Shown here: piece after piece, positions 1 through 7,908 of the stretch
Layout: the number at the start of each line of letters is the position of its first letter
Position numbering within the stretch: position 1 is the stretch's first letter
Origin: Rhabdaerophilum sp. SD176
GTDB taxonomy: Bacteria; Pseudomonadota; Alphaproteobacteria; Rhizobiales; Beijerinckiaceae
Length of the DNA: 64,000 bases
Direction of reading: 5' to 3'
NCBI RefSeq assembly: GCF_030143245.1
Contig: NZ_JARJNS010000002.1
Location: 1 to 64,000 of the forward strand
Made by a program: the position numbers and the translations under genes
Notes under the pieces: model-generated
Database searches by the model: none
What the model was told of the DNA's origin: nothing
Seen by the model: only the letters and a program-made list of their open reading frames with translations

Positions 1-213
1 CTGATCACATGCCCGACCGTGCCCAAGATTCTGCTTGCATCCAAGGGGGCGTCCACACACGTCTGAAAAATCGCAATAAATCAACGATTTTGCGTCTGTG
101 AACATCCAGCGGCGTTCGTTTTCGCGCGCTTGAAGCCAACAGAATGCTGCTCTCTTTGCTGGTCTTCTTTACGAACCAACCGGCAGGAGGCCAGCAGTTG
201 CCGCCGACGGCAC
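1..213. other. intergenic region at left edge
   Basis: No convincing coding region is seen. The stretch is more AT-rich than its surroundings. It holds a 7-bp inverted repeat, AAAATCG at 67-73 and CGATTTT at 85-91, around an 11-base loop. This lies about 120 bases past the stop of the leftward DUF3307 gene and could be a weak terminator, but there is no clean T-run in the required place. Confidence 0.4.
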
Positions 214-603
214 TCAGTTGACGAGAAGCCAGATCATCGTCGCGCCGAGCAGCAGGTTCGTCACCTGGTGGAGAAACTGGTCGAAGCCAAAGAGCCACCA
301 ATAGGCAGGAGCCTCCGGCTCGAGGCGGAAGTGCCGGCCGACCAGCGCCTTCGCCCGGTCAATCGCGGCATGGATGATGAAATCCGCCAGGCCCAGCCAC
401 CAGCCCTCCGGAACGAAGGCAAGCGCGATCAGGGCCGTGCCAAGGCCATGCAGGCCGGCATGGCAGGCCAGAGGCAGGCCCCAGCCCGCCGGGGCCTCCT
501 TGCCCGATGCCATCCAGCGGTTCTGCAGGACGAAATCGGCCAGGAAATGCTTCAACGTGAGGGCGGCGAGCAGCCAGAAGACAAGGGGGGTCAGGAGTGG
601 CAT
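214..603 (-). CDS. DUF3307 family small membrane protein
   Basis: A 129-residue protein made almost entirely of hydrophobic segments, with the early motif LKHFLADFVLQNRWM typical of DUF3307 proteins. About four membrane helices can be seen (near residues 5-25, 45-65, 68-88 and 105-128), so it should sit in the inner membrane. The function of the family is not established to my knowledge. It begins with ATG only 24 bases after the stop of the polyamine permease gene on the same strand, so it may be co-transcribed with the transporter, although nothing in its sequence links it to polyamines. Confidence 0.7.
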   Translation of the reverse strand: MPLLTPLVFWLLAALTLKHFLADFVLQNRWMASGKEAPAGWGLPLACHAGLHGLGTALIALAFVPEGWWLGLADFIIHAAIDRAKALVGRHFRLEPEAPAYWWLFGFDQFLHQVTNLLLGATMIWLLVN

Positions 604-627
604 CCGGCAGTGCTCACGGTCGAGGGG

Positions 628-1416
628 TCACGTGCGGGAGAGAGCATCGCGCTTGATCAGCAGCGAGGCAAGCACCACCACGGTGGCAACAAGGGCGATG
701 ATCAGGGTCGAGGCGGCGTTGATCTCGGGCGTGACGCCCAGCCGGACCGAGGAATAGATCCGCATCGGCAGCGTTGTCGAGCCCGGCCCAGAGGTAAAGG
801 AGGCGAGGACGAGATCATCAAGCGAGAGCGTGAAGGCCAGCAGCCAACCTGCCAGAATGGCCGGTGCGATCATCGGCAGGGTGATGGCGAGGAACACGCG
901 GAGGGGCGTCGCGCCGAGATCCTGCGCGGCTTCCTCAAGGCTGCGGTCGAGCATGACGAGCCGGGCCTGGATGACGATGGTGGCGAAGCAGGCGGTGAGC
1001 GTGACATGGGCGATGGTCACGGTCCAGAAGCCACGCTCTGCATCCAGCCCGACGAAAAGCAGGAGAAGGGCCAGGCCGGTGATCACCTCCGGCATGACAA
1101 GGGGGGCCGCGATCATGCCGGCAAAGAGCGTGCGGCCGGCAAAGCGCCCGAACCGGGCAAGGGCGAGGGCGGAAAGCAGGCCGAGGATGGTCGCCAGGCT
1201 GGCCGAGACGAGCGCTACTTTCAGCGAGAGCCAGGCCGCATCAAGCAGGGCCTGGTTCTGCAGCAGGGCGGCATACCAGCGGGTGGAGAACCCGCCCCAG
1301 ACCGTCACCAGCCGCGAGGCGTTGAAGGAATAGAGCACCAGCACGAGGATCGGCAGATAGAGGAAGGCGATGCCGAAGACGAGGGCGAGGAGATGCGGGG
1401 CGCGGAGGCGGTTCAT
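628..1416 (-). CDS. potC: spermidine/putrescine ABC transporter permease (PotC-like)
   Basis: A 262-residue inner-membrane permease of the binding-protein-dependent transport family. It has about six membrane helices and the cytoplasmic EAA loop that docks on the ATPase (EEAAQDLGATPLRVF, near residue 165). With PotB it forms the membrane channel of a polyamine importer. The open frame extends further upstream, but the start is set at the ATG at 1416: it overlaps the potB stop in an ATGA junction, and the residues before it are an out-of-frame reading of potB. The C-terminal LPMRIYSSVRLGVTPEINA is characteristic of PotC/PotI. The exact substrate (putrescine, spermidine or other) is inferred from the operon only. 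Confidence 0.9.
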   Translation of the reverse strand: MNRLRAPHLLALVFGIAFLYLPILVLVLYSFNASRLVTVWGGFSTRWYAALLQNQALLDAAWLSLKVALVSASLATILGLLSALALARFGRFAGRTLFAGMIAAPLVMPEVITGLALLLLFVGLDAERGFWTVTIAHVTLTACFATIVIQARLVMLDRSLEEAAQDLGATPLRVFLAITLPMIAPAILAGWLLAFTLSLDDLVLASFTSGPGSTTLPMRIYSSVRLGVTPEINAASTLIIALVATVVVLASLLIKRDALSRT

Positions 1417-2324
1417 GGCGCCTCCTTCCGTGCGAAATGCTGGTACGCGAAGAGCGGTACGGCGAGGATCAGCAGGAGCAGGATCGCGACGGCCGAGGCG
1501 AGGGGCCAGTCGCGGTTCGAGAAGAATTCCGTCCAGAGGACCTTGCCGATCATCAGCGTTTCCGGGCCGCCGAGCAGGTCGGGGATCACGAATTCCCCGA
1601 TCGCCGGGATGAAGACGAGGAAACATCCGGCATAGATGCCGGGCCGGGCAAGCGGGATGACGATCGAAATGAAGCGCCGGAACGGCGTGGCGCCGAGATC
1701 GGCCGCCGCTTCCAGCAGGCTTCGGTCCAGCCGTTCGAGGCTGGTATAGATCGGCAGGACCATGAAGGGCAGGTAGGAATAGACCATCCCGATCAGCACC
1801 GCCGTCTCGGTATTCATCAGCCCCAGCGGCTCGTCGATTATGCCGAGGCCCCGGAGCAGGGCGTCGAGTACGCCTTCCGGCCGCAGGATCGCCATCCACG
1901 CATAGACGCGGATCAGGAAGGAGGTCCAGAAGGGCAGGATGACGAGGATCAGCAGGGCCGGCTGCCAGCGCCGCGGTGCCGAGGCCATGGAATAAGCGAG
2001 AGGGAAGGCGATCAGCAGGGCAACCAGCGTGGCGGTGGCCGCGAGCCGCAGCGAGGAGAGATAGGCATCGAGATACAGAGTGTCGGCGATCAGTGTGGCG
2101 AAGCTTTCGAGATCAAGCGCTTGCAGGAAGCCCCAGACCTCGGCCCAGCCGGTCCAGTGCGGGGCATAGGGCGGCAGGGCGCGTGCCGTGTCCGACAGCG
2201 CGATCCGCAGGACAATCAGGAAGGGCAGCAGGAAGAAGGCCAGCAGCCAGGCATAGGGCAGTCCGACGACGAGCCAGCGCGGTGCCGGCCAGCCCCGTCC
2301 CGGGAGGGAGGTGCCGGTCTCCAT
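1413..2324 (-). CDS. potB: spermidine/putrescine ABC transporter permease (PotB-like)
   Basis: A 303-residue inner-membrane permease with a short cytoplasmic N-terminus, a first helix near residues 15-35, then five further helices. The EAA loop reads LLEAAADLGATPFRRF, and the segment PAIGEFVIPDLLGG is typical of PotB/PotH. The start is taken at the ATG at 2324, four bases after the stop of the ATPase gene; the open frame continues upstream but only as shadow of that gene. Its stop overlaps the start of the next permease (ATGA), indicating translational coupling. It should pair with PotC to move polyamine across the inner membrane. Confidence 0.9.
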   Translation of the reverse strand: METGTSLPGRGWPAPRWLVVGLPYAWLLAFFLLPFLIVLRIALSDTARALPPYAPHWTGWAEVWGFLQALDLESFATLIADTLYLDAYLSSLRLAATATLVALLIAFPLAYSMASAPRRWQPALLILVILPFWTSFLIRVYAWMAILRPEGVLDALLRGLGIIDEPLGLMNTETAVLIGMVYSYLPFMVLPIYTSLERLDRSLLEAAADLGATPFRRFISIVIPLARPGIYAGCFLVFIPAIGEFVIPDLLGGPETLMIGKVLWTEFFSNRDWPLASAVAILLLLILAVPLFAYQHFARKEAP

Positions 2325-2328
2325 CGGC

Positions 2329-3480
2329 CTAGCCGCGCAGCAGGATGCCGGCCTCGACATCCCAGGAGAGCCAGACCCGGTCTTCCCAGGCGATGGGGCG
2401 CTCGGCGCGCCGGGACCGGTTTGGCAGGGCAACCCTGACCAATTGCCCGGCCTCGCCGTCCAGCTTGACCTGGACCATGGTGAAATCGCCGAGATAGCCG
2501 ATATCCCAGATCTCGCCCGTCATCTTGTTCGTCGGCTGGGCTGGCTCCTCGAGCGTGATGCTGATTTTCTCGGGCCGAATTGCAACACTGACTGTCTGTC
2601 CGATCGCGAGTGACGGGTCCGGATCATCCAGGATAATCGGCCCGTGCCGTCCGTCGAGCGAGATGATCTCGCCTTTGACTTCATCGACCACGCCTTCGAA
2701 AACGTTGATATCGCCAACGAATTCGGCCACGTAGCGATTGGCCGGCATCTCGTAGATCTCTTCCGGTGCGCCGACCTGGGCGATGCGGCCGCGCTCCATG
2801 ACCGAGATCCGGTCTGCCATGGCCATCGCCTCGTCCTGGTCATGGGTGACCATCAGGAAGGTGAGGCCCAGTTCGGCCTGCAGGTCCATCAACTCGTATT
2901 GCGTCTCCTCGCGCAGTTTCTTGTCGAGCGCTCCGAGGGGCTCGTCGAGCAGCAGCACCTTCGGCTGTCGCGCCAGCGCCCGCGCGAGGGCGACGCGCTG
3001 CTTCTGCCCACCGGAAAGCTGGTCAGGCCGGCGGCCGGCGAAGCCCTCGAGCTTCACCAGCGCGAGCATTTCCGCTACGCGCGCGGCAATCGCCTCCCGT
3101 TTGAGGTTCCCCTGCCGGAGGCCGAAGGCGATATTGTCGAAGACGCTCATATGCGGGAAGAGCGCATAGGACTGGAACATCATGTTCGTCGGCCGGAGGT
3201 GGGGCGGAATGCCGGCAAGATCCTGCCCGTCCAGGAGGATACGCCCGGAATCCGGGGTCTCGAACCCCGCGAGCATGCGCATCAGCGTGGTCTTGCCGCA
3301 GCCGGACGGGCCGAGCAGGGCGTGGAATTCACCCGGATAGAGGCTGAGCGTGAGGTCGCTCACGGCCGCGATGTCGTCGAAGCGCTTGGTGACGCTTTCG
3401 AACCGCACCTGCGGGATTGCGGCCGGATCCGCCCAGGGCGCGAATGAGCGCCGGATGTTCCCAAGCGATTTTCGCGCCAT
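2329..3480 (-). CDS. potA: polyamine ABC transporter ATP-binding protein (PotA-like)
   Basis: A 383-residue cytoplasmic ATPase. Walker A GPSGCGKTT lies near residue 58, the ABC signature LSGGQKQRVALARAL near 156, Walker B VLLLDEPLGALD near 176, and the switch histidine in MVTHDQDEAM near 210. The last third is a TOBE domain, as in PotA and PotG. It energises import through PotB/PotC. The ATG start at 3480 comes nine bases after the binding-protein stop at 3490, consistent with one operon in the order potF-potA-potB-potC. Length and motifs are complete, with no sign of damage. Confidence 0.92.
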   Translation of the reverse strand: MARKSLGNIRRSFAPWADPAAIPQVRFESVTKRFDDIAAVSDLTLSLYPGEFHALLGPSGCGKTTLMRMLAGFETPDSGRILLDGQDLAGIPPHLRPTNMMFQSYALFPHMSVFDNIAFGLRQGNLKREAIAARVAEMLALVKLEGFAGRRPDQLSGGQKQRVALARALARQPKVLLLDEPLGALDKKLREETQYELMDLQAELGLTFLMVTHDQDEAMAMADRISVMERGRIAQVGAPEEIYEMPANRYVAEFVGDINVFEGVVDEVKGEIISLDGRHGPIILDDPDPSLAIGQTVSVAIRPEKISITLEEPAQPTNKMTGEIWDIGYLGDFTMVQVKLDGEAGQLVRVALPNRSRRAERPIAWEDRVWLSWDVEAGILLRG

Positions 3481-3489
3481 GTCCGCCGC

Positions 3490-4587
3490 TCAGCGGCCGG
3501 TCTTCACACGGGTCCAGAGCCGGTTGACGGTCTTCTGCGTCTTCTCGTCATAGGGCGTGATGGTGTAGAGGCGCGAGAGGACAGCAGCCGGCGGGTAGAT
3601 GCCAGGATCGTTCAGGATCTCGGCATCGAGATGCTTCTGTGCGGCGAGGTTTCCGGACGCATACTGGATGAAGTTCGAGTTCTTCGCGGCGATTTCCGGT
3701 CGGTTCACGAAGTCGATGAACTTGTAGGCGGCGTCCTTGTTGCCGGCATCATTGGGGATGACGAAGCTGTCGAACCACATCAGCGCGCCTTCCTTCGGAA
3801 TGGCATAGGCCACCTCGACGCCATTCTTGGCTTCCTTGGCCCGCTTGCGGGCCTGGAGGATGTCGCCCGAATAGCCGACGGCGAGGCAGATATCGCCATT
3901 CGCCAGGGCATTGATGTATTCCGAGGAATGGAACTTGCGGATGCTCGGCTTGATCTTCGCGAGCAGGTCAGCGGCCTTGCGCAGGTCAGCTTCCTTCTTC
4001 GAATCCGGATCGAGGCCGAGATAGCGCAAGGCCGCCGGGAACATTTCCTCGGTTGCGTCGAGCACATGGACGCCGCAGGAGGCAAGCTTCTTGAGCTTTT
4101 CCGGATCGAAGACGATCGACCAGCTGTCAATCACCGCATCGGCGCCGAGGCGTTCCTTGATCTTCTTCGTGTTGTAGCCGATCGCGGTGGTGCCCCACAT
4201 GTAGTTGACGGCATATTTGTTGCCAGCATCGTATTTGGCGAGGCGGTTCGTGATTTCCGGCCACATATGCTGGAGGTTCTGCAATTTCGACCGGTCCAGC
4301 TCAGTGTAAAGCTTCAGCGGAATGTGCCGGGGCAGGAACGAAGCTGTGACGACCACGAGGTCATAGCCGGTCTTGCCCGCCATGAGCTTGGTTTCCACCG
4401 CTTCCATCTGGTCGAAGGTGTCATAGACAACCTTGATCCCGGTTTCCTTGGTGAAGGCGTCAAGCACGGCCGGATCGACGTAATCGGACCAGTTGAAGAT
4501 CTTCAGTTCCTGCTGGGCCCGGGCCGCGAGCGGGGCGGCGAGGGCGAGGGCGCAGACGAGCGAGGCGCGAAGCCAGGAACGGATCAT
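3490..4587 (-). CDS. potF: periplasmic polyamine-binding protein (PotF/PotD-like)
   Basis: A 365-residue extracytoplasmic solute-binding protein. A Sec signal peptide is visible at residues 1-24, ending ARAQQ. The mature protein starts ELKIFNWSDYVDP, which is the PotD/PotF family hallmark, and continues with a type-2 periplasmic binding fold. It captures polyamine in the periplasm for PotABC. The open frame starts far upstream, but the ATG at 4587 gives the signal peptide directly and leaves a 190-base divergent promoter region shared with the GntR regulator. It is the first gene of the operon. The choice between putrescine and spermidine cannot be read from the sequence. Confidence 0.92.
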   Translation of the reverse strand: MIRSWLRASLVCALALAAPLAARAQQELKIFNWSDYVDPAVLDAFTKETGIKVVYDTFDQMEAVETKLMAGKTGYDLVVVTASFLPRHIPLKLYTELDRSKLQNLQHMWPEITNRLAKYDAGNKYAVNYMWGTTAIGYNTKKIKERLGADAVIDSWSIVFDPEKLKKLASCGVHVLDATEEMFPAALRYLGLDPDSKKEADLRKAADLLAKIKPSIRKFHSSEYINALANGDICLAVGYSGDILQARKRAKEAKNGVEVAYAIPKEGALMWFDSFVIPNDAGNKDAAYKFIDFVNRPEIAAKNSNFIQYASGNLAAQKHLDAEILNDPGIYPPAAVLSRLYTITPYDEKTQKTVNRLWTRVKTGR

Positions 4588-4777
4588 CTCAGGGACTCCC
4601 GGAAGAAGGCAGGACTGCAAGAAACACCAGCGGGAACCTAGCAAACCCGAACCGGGATTCAAGGCCGGATCACCGCTACGGGAGGGGATCGGGTGCTGCA
4701 CGCTTTTCCACGGGGCCGATTGGTGGCATGGAAGGACGCACCTGCTTCCGGGCAGTTCCCTTTTCGAGAATGCGTTC

Positions 4778-5473
4778 ATGGCCAGCTCCCTCAAGCATCG
4801 CACCCTGTCCTCGGCCATCGTCGAGCAGTTGCGGCAATCCATCCTCGACGGCACCCATGAGGCCGGCACGCAGCTGCGGCAGGATTTCCTGGCCGAGCAA
4901 TACGGGGTCAGCCGCATTCCCGTGCGCGAGGCGCTGTTCCAGCTGGAGGCCGAGGGGCTGGTGCGCATCATCCCGCACAAGGGGGCCGTGGTTTCCGGGC
5001 TGTCGCTGGAGGAGATCAATGATGTGTTCGATCTCCGGCTGATGCTCGAGCCGCGGTTGCTCGCGCAATCCGGGCCGCGTTTGGCCGCGAAGGATTTCGA
5101 GCGGGTAGACGAGGTGCATGCCGCCTTCTCGGCCGCGATCGCCGCGCGGGACACGAGCCAGTTCGGCGTGCTCAACGCGCGCTTCCATCTCGCGCTCTAT
5201 GCCCGTGCCGAATTGCCGCGGACCGAGGGGATCGTGGCCGGGCTGCTGCAGGTGAGCGAGCGCTATACCCGGCTGCAACTGGCGACCCTGCCTGCCATGC
5301 GCCGCGCTGAATCCGACCACGCCCATCTGCGCACGCTCTGCCGGGAGGGTGCTTTCGCCGAGGCCTGCGATTTCCTGCGGGACCATATCGAGGCCGTGCG
5401 CGGCGATCTCGTGCGGATGGTGGCCGAGAAGCTCGGCATGGTCGGCGACAAGGCCGAGGCTGCCGGCCTGTAG
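4778..5473 (+). CDS. GntR family transcriptional regulator, FCD subfamily
   Basis: A 231-residue DNA-binding protein. The N-terminal winged helix (residues 5-70) has the GntR signature AEQYGVSRIPVREALFQLEAEGLV. Residues 80-215 form an all-helical FCD ligand domain with its metal/acid-binding histidines, including FHLALYARA and DHAHL. The start is the ATG at 4778; the frame extends upstream only into the divergent potF gene. Its position, divergent from the polyamine importer with 190 bases between, suggests that it represses or controls that operon in response to a small carboxylate or amine. That link is inference from neighbourhood. Confidence 0.85.
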   Translation: MASSLKHRTLSSAIVEQLRQSILDGTHEAGTQLRQDFLAEQYGVSRIPVREALFQLEAEGLVRIIPHKGAVVSGLSLEEINDVFDLRLMLEPRLLAQSGPRLAAKDFERVDEVHAAFSAAIAARDTSQFGVLNARFHLALYARAELPRTEGIVAGLLQVSERYTRLQLATLPAMRRAESDHAHLRTLCREGAFAEACDFLRDHIEAVRGDLVRMVAEKLGMVGDKAEAAGL

Positions 5474-5529
5474 CTGTTTCCCTGCCGGACAGGATCTGTC
5501 TGCTCCTTCATACAAGGTGTCCCAGGCGC

Positions 5530-5560
5530 TTGACTCCGTCCCGTTCCCTGTTCTTATATT
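5530..5560 (+). promoter_or_regulatory. candidate sigma-70-type promoter of imuA
   Basis: A -35-like TTGACT at 5530-5535 is followed after 18-19 bases by an AT-rich -10-like element (TTATAT at 5554-5559 or TATATT at 5555-5560). The predicted transcript would start within about ten bases, on top of the LexA box and just before the imuA ATG at 5583, giving a very short leader. The local AT-richness stands out from the GC-rich flanks. Confidence 0.6.
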
Positions 5561-5561
5561 A

Positions 5562-5576
5562 GAACATAACAGGAAC
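5562..5576 (+). promoter_or_regulatory. LexA (SOS) box, GAAC-N7-GAAC
   Basis: GAAC at 5562-5565 and GAAC at 5573-5576 are separated by exactly seven bases, the direct-repeat LexA site established for alphaproteobacteria. It lies immediately after the -10-like element and six bases before the imuA start codon, covering the probable transcription start and ribosome site. LexA bound here would block initiation. It supports DNA-damage induction of the whole imuA-imuB-dnaE2 cassette. Confidence 0.8.
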
Positions 5577-5582
5577 AGAATC

Positions 5583-6464
5583 ATGCCTGCCCCGATGGCC
5601 GATCCTTCGGCAGATCTCGCATTTCGACGCGTCCGGCTGGCCCGGGCGCTGCTTTCCGACCGGGCCATGCCGGCGGCTGGAGCTCGACATCCGGCCCGGG
5701 TTTCCTTCGGCCTGCCAGCGCTGGATGAAGCGCTGCAGGGTGGCCTCGCCCGCGGGGCCCTGCATGAATTCCATGCGATCGAAGGCGCGGATGCCGCGGC
5801 AGCGGGCGGCCTGATGCTCGCCCTTGCCCGTCGGGCGGCAGATGCGCGGCCGATCGTGCTGGTGCGGCAGGATTTTCTCGATGGGGAGACCGGCGCGCTG
5901 CATCCGGCGGGCCTGCCGGAACTCGGGCTTGATCCTTCCCGCCTCGTCCTCGTGCGGGCGCGCGATGTGGCCAGCTTGCTGCAGGCCGGCGTGGAAGCCG
6001 CGCGTTGTCCGGCTCTCGGGGCGGTACTGCTCGAATTCTGGGGCGATCATCGTGCCTTCGACCTGACAAGCAGCCGCCGGCTGGCCCTGGCTGCGCAGGA
6101 GGCGGCCCTGCCGATCCTGATGATGCGCGCGGCCGCCCCTGCCACGCCCAGCGCCGCAACAACACGCTGGCAGGTGCGCCCGGGTCTTTCCCGCGCGCTG
6201 GAGGCCCGGGCGCCGGGGCCGCCCTGTTTCCGCCTCCGGCTGCTGAAGCATCGCCAGGGGCTCGATCTTCGTGAATGGTGCGTGGAGTGGAACCGTGACC
6301 GAGCCGTCTTCGAATCCCGGCATGCCGGGGCTGCCGCCCAAAACCACCTGCATGACCGCCCGCAATCCGGCGGGGCAACGCTATCTCGCGCTGTTCCTGC
6401 CCTTCCTGCCGACCGAAATCCTGCGGGCGAGCGGGCGGATTCCGGCCTCCGCCGGGCCGGATAG
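5583..6464 (+). CDS. imuA: ImuA, SOS mutagenesis accessory protein
   Basis: A 293-residue RecA/SulA-like protein of the ImuA family. The N-terminal part includes FGLPALDEALQGGLARGALHEF, matching the start of the RecA-like core, but no good Walker A is visible, as in other ImuA proteins. ImuA works with ImuB and DnaE2 in error-prone translesion synthesis. The ATG at 5583 directly follows a LexA box. The family core ends near LDLREWCVEWNRDR (about residue 240). The remaining roughly 50 residues run through the beginning of imuB in another frame, a 113-base overlap, and look unconserved. They may be a harmless extension. Confidence 0.85.
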   Translation: MPAPMADPSADLAFRRVRLARALLSDRAMPAAGARHPARVSFGLPALDEALQGGLARGALHEFHAIEGADAAAAGGLMLALARRAADARPIVLVRQDFLDGETGALHPAGLPELGLDPSRLVLVRARDVASLLQAGVEAARCPALGAVLLEFWGDHRAFDLTSSRRLALAAQEAALPILMMRAAAPATPSAATTRWQVRPGLSRALEARAPGPPCFRLRLLKHRQGLDLREWCVEWNRDRAVFESRHAGAAAQNHLHDRPQSGGATLSRAVPALPADRNPAGERADSGLRRAG

Positions 6465-7908
6465 CCCGCCGCTTGTCCTTGTCGAGATGCAGCGCGGTGC
6501 GATGCGGCTTGCCTCGGTGGATGCACGCGGCCTCGCCCTCGGTCTGCATCCGGGCATGACTCTCGCCGATGCACGGGCGCGCCTGCCCGGATTGCCCGTC
6601 TATCCGGCTGATCCGGCCCGCGATGTGGCGGCCCTCTCCGTCCTTGCCGCGGAGAGCGAGATGTTCACGCCGATGGTGGCGCTTGATCCGCCCCACGGGC
6701 TGATGCTGGATATTACGGGATGCGCGCATCTCTTCGGCGGGGAAGCCGGGCTGATGCGCCGGATCCGCCACCGGTTCCGCCAGCGCGGCCATGCGCCCGT
6801 CCTCGCGTTGGCGCCCACGCCGGATGCTGCCCGGGCGCTGGCGCGGTTCGGCGGTGCAGATTGCCTTTCCGCCGTGGCGGCGGAAACGCGGGCCCTGCCG
6901 GTAGCCGCGCTGGAGGCCGGAGAGGAGGTCCTGCTGGCGCTCAACCGGGCCGGGCTGAAGGATCTCGCCGCGCTCGAGGCCTGCCCGCCCGGTGTGCTGG
7001 CGGCCCGGTTCGGGGCGGGGCTTGTTACGAAGCTGCGGCGTGTGCTCGGGCAGGACAATGCCCGGATCACGCCGCTGCGACACCTGCCGGAATGTCTGGC
7101 CGAGCGACATTTTCCGGAGCCCCTGCTGGCATTCGACGCGGTTCTTGCCCTCGTCAGGCGGCTGGCCGGCGATCTCGTGCAGATGCTCGAGGCGCGAGGC
7201 GAGGGTGGCCGCCGGTTCGAGCTCAGCCTGTTCCGCAGTGACGGGCAGGTGCGCCGCCTTGTGGTGGAAACCGGGCATGCCTGCCGCGATCCAGAGGTGA
7301 TCGAACGGCTCTTCGCCCTGAGGATCGAGACGCTGGCCGATCCGATCGATCCCGGATTCGGGTTCGATTCCGTCCGGCTGGCGGTGCTGGCCAGCGAGGC
7401 TTTCGGGCAGGTCCAGCCGGATTTCGACGGCCATCGCCTCGAGGATCTGGCGCTGGAGGACCTGATCGACCGGCTCAGCACCCGGTTCGGTGCCGCGCGT
7501 GTGCTGCGCGCCGAGGCCGAGGATACGCATGATCCGGTACGCGCGGCGCGGTTTGTCCCTGCGCAGCGGGGGGCTGTGACTTTGCTCTGGCCTGAGCCGG
7601 AGCCGGGGGAGGGGCCGCGCCGGCCGATCCGGCTGTTCGATCCGCCCCAGGCGATCGAGGCCCTGGCCGAGGTGCCGGATGGCCCGCCCTTGCGGTTCCG
7701 CTGGCGCCGGGTGCTGCATGAAGTCGCCCGTGCCGAGGGGCCGGAGCGAATCGCGCCGGAATGGTGGCGGGTCGAGGCGGGCACGCTCGCCCGCGATTAC
7801 TACCGGATCGAGGATGCCGAGGGGCGGCGCTTCTGGGTGTTCCGGCAGGGATTTTACGGCCATTCCGGGCAGCCGCCGCGCTGGTTCCTGCACGGGCTTT
7901 TCGCATGA
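6352..7908 (+). CDS. imuB: ImuB, inactive Y-family polymerase-like adaptor
   Basis: A 518-residue Y-family (DinB-like) protein. The N-terminus RYLALFLPFLPTEI replaces the metal-binding aspartate motif of active Pol IV, and the usual SxDEA motif is replaced around LDPPHGLMLDITG. It should therefore be catalytically dead, as known for ImuB, and serve to bring DnaE2 to the beta clamp. The ATG at 6352 is chosen because the conserved fold begins about nine residues later; the frame remains open to 6271. The stop overlaps the dnaE2 start (ATGA), implying translational coupling. Confidence 0.88.
   Translation: MTARNPAGQRYLALFLPFLPTEILRASGRIPASAGPDSPPLVLVEMQRGAMRLASVDARGLALGLHPGMTLADARARLPGLPVYPADPARDVAALSVLAAESEMFTPMVALDPPHGLMLDITGCAHLFGGEAGLMRRIRHRFRQRGHAPVLALAPTPDAARALARFGGADCLSAVAAETRALPVAALEAGEEVLLALNRAGLKDLAALEACPPGVLAARFGAGLVTKLRRVLGQDNARITPLRHLPECLAERHFPEPLLAFDAVLALVRRLAGDLVQMLEARGEGGRRFELSLFRSDGQVRRLVVETGHACRDPEVIERLFALRIETLADPIDPGFGFDSVRLAVLASEAFGQVQPDFDGHRLEDLALEDLIDRLSTRFGAARVLRAEAEDTHDPVRAARFVPAQRGAVTLLWPEPEPGEGPRRPIRLFDPPQAIEALAEVPDGPPLRFRWRRVLHEVARAEGPERIAPEWWRVEAGTLARDYYRIEDAEGRRFWVFRQGFYGHSGQPPRWFLHGLFA

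Noticed and set aside
5581-7893. 770-codon open frame opposite imuA-imuB
   Set aside because: It mirrors the codon structure of real genes; composition is Arg/Pro/Ala-rich and no family motif is present. Similar long antisense frames occur across the high-GC window.
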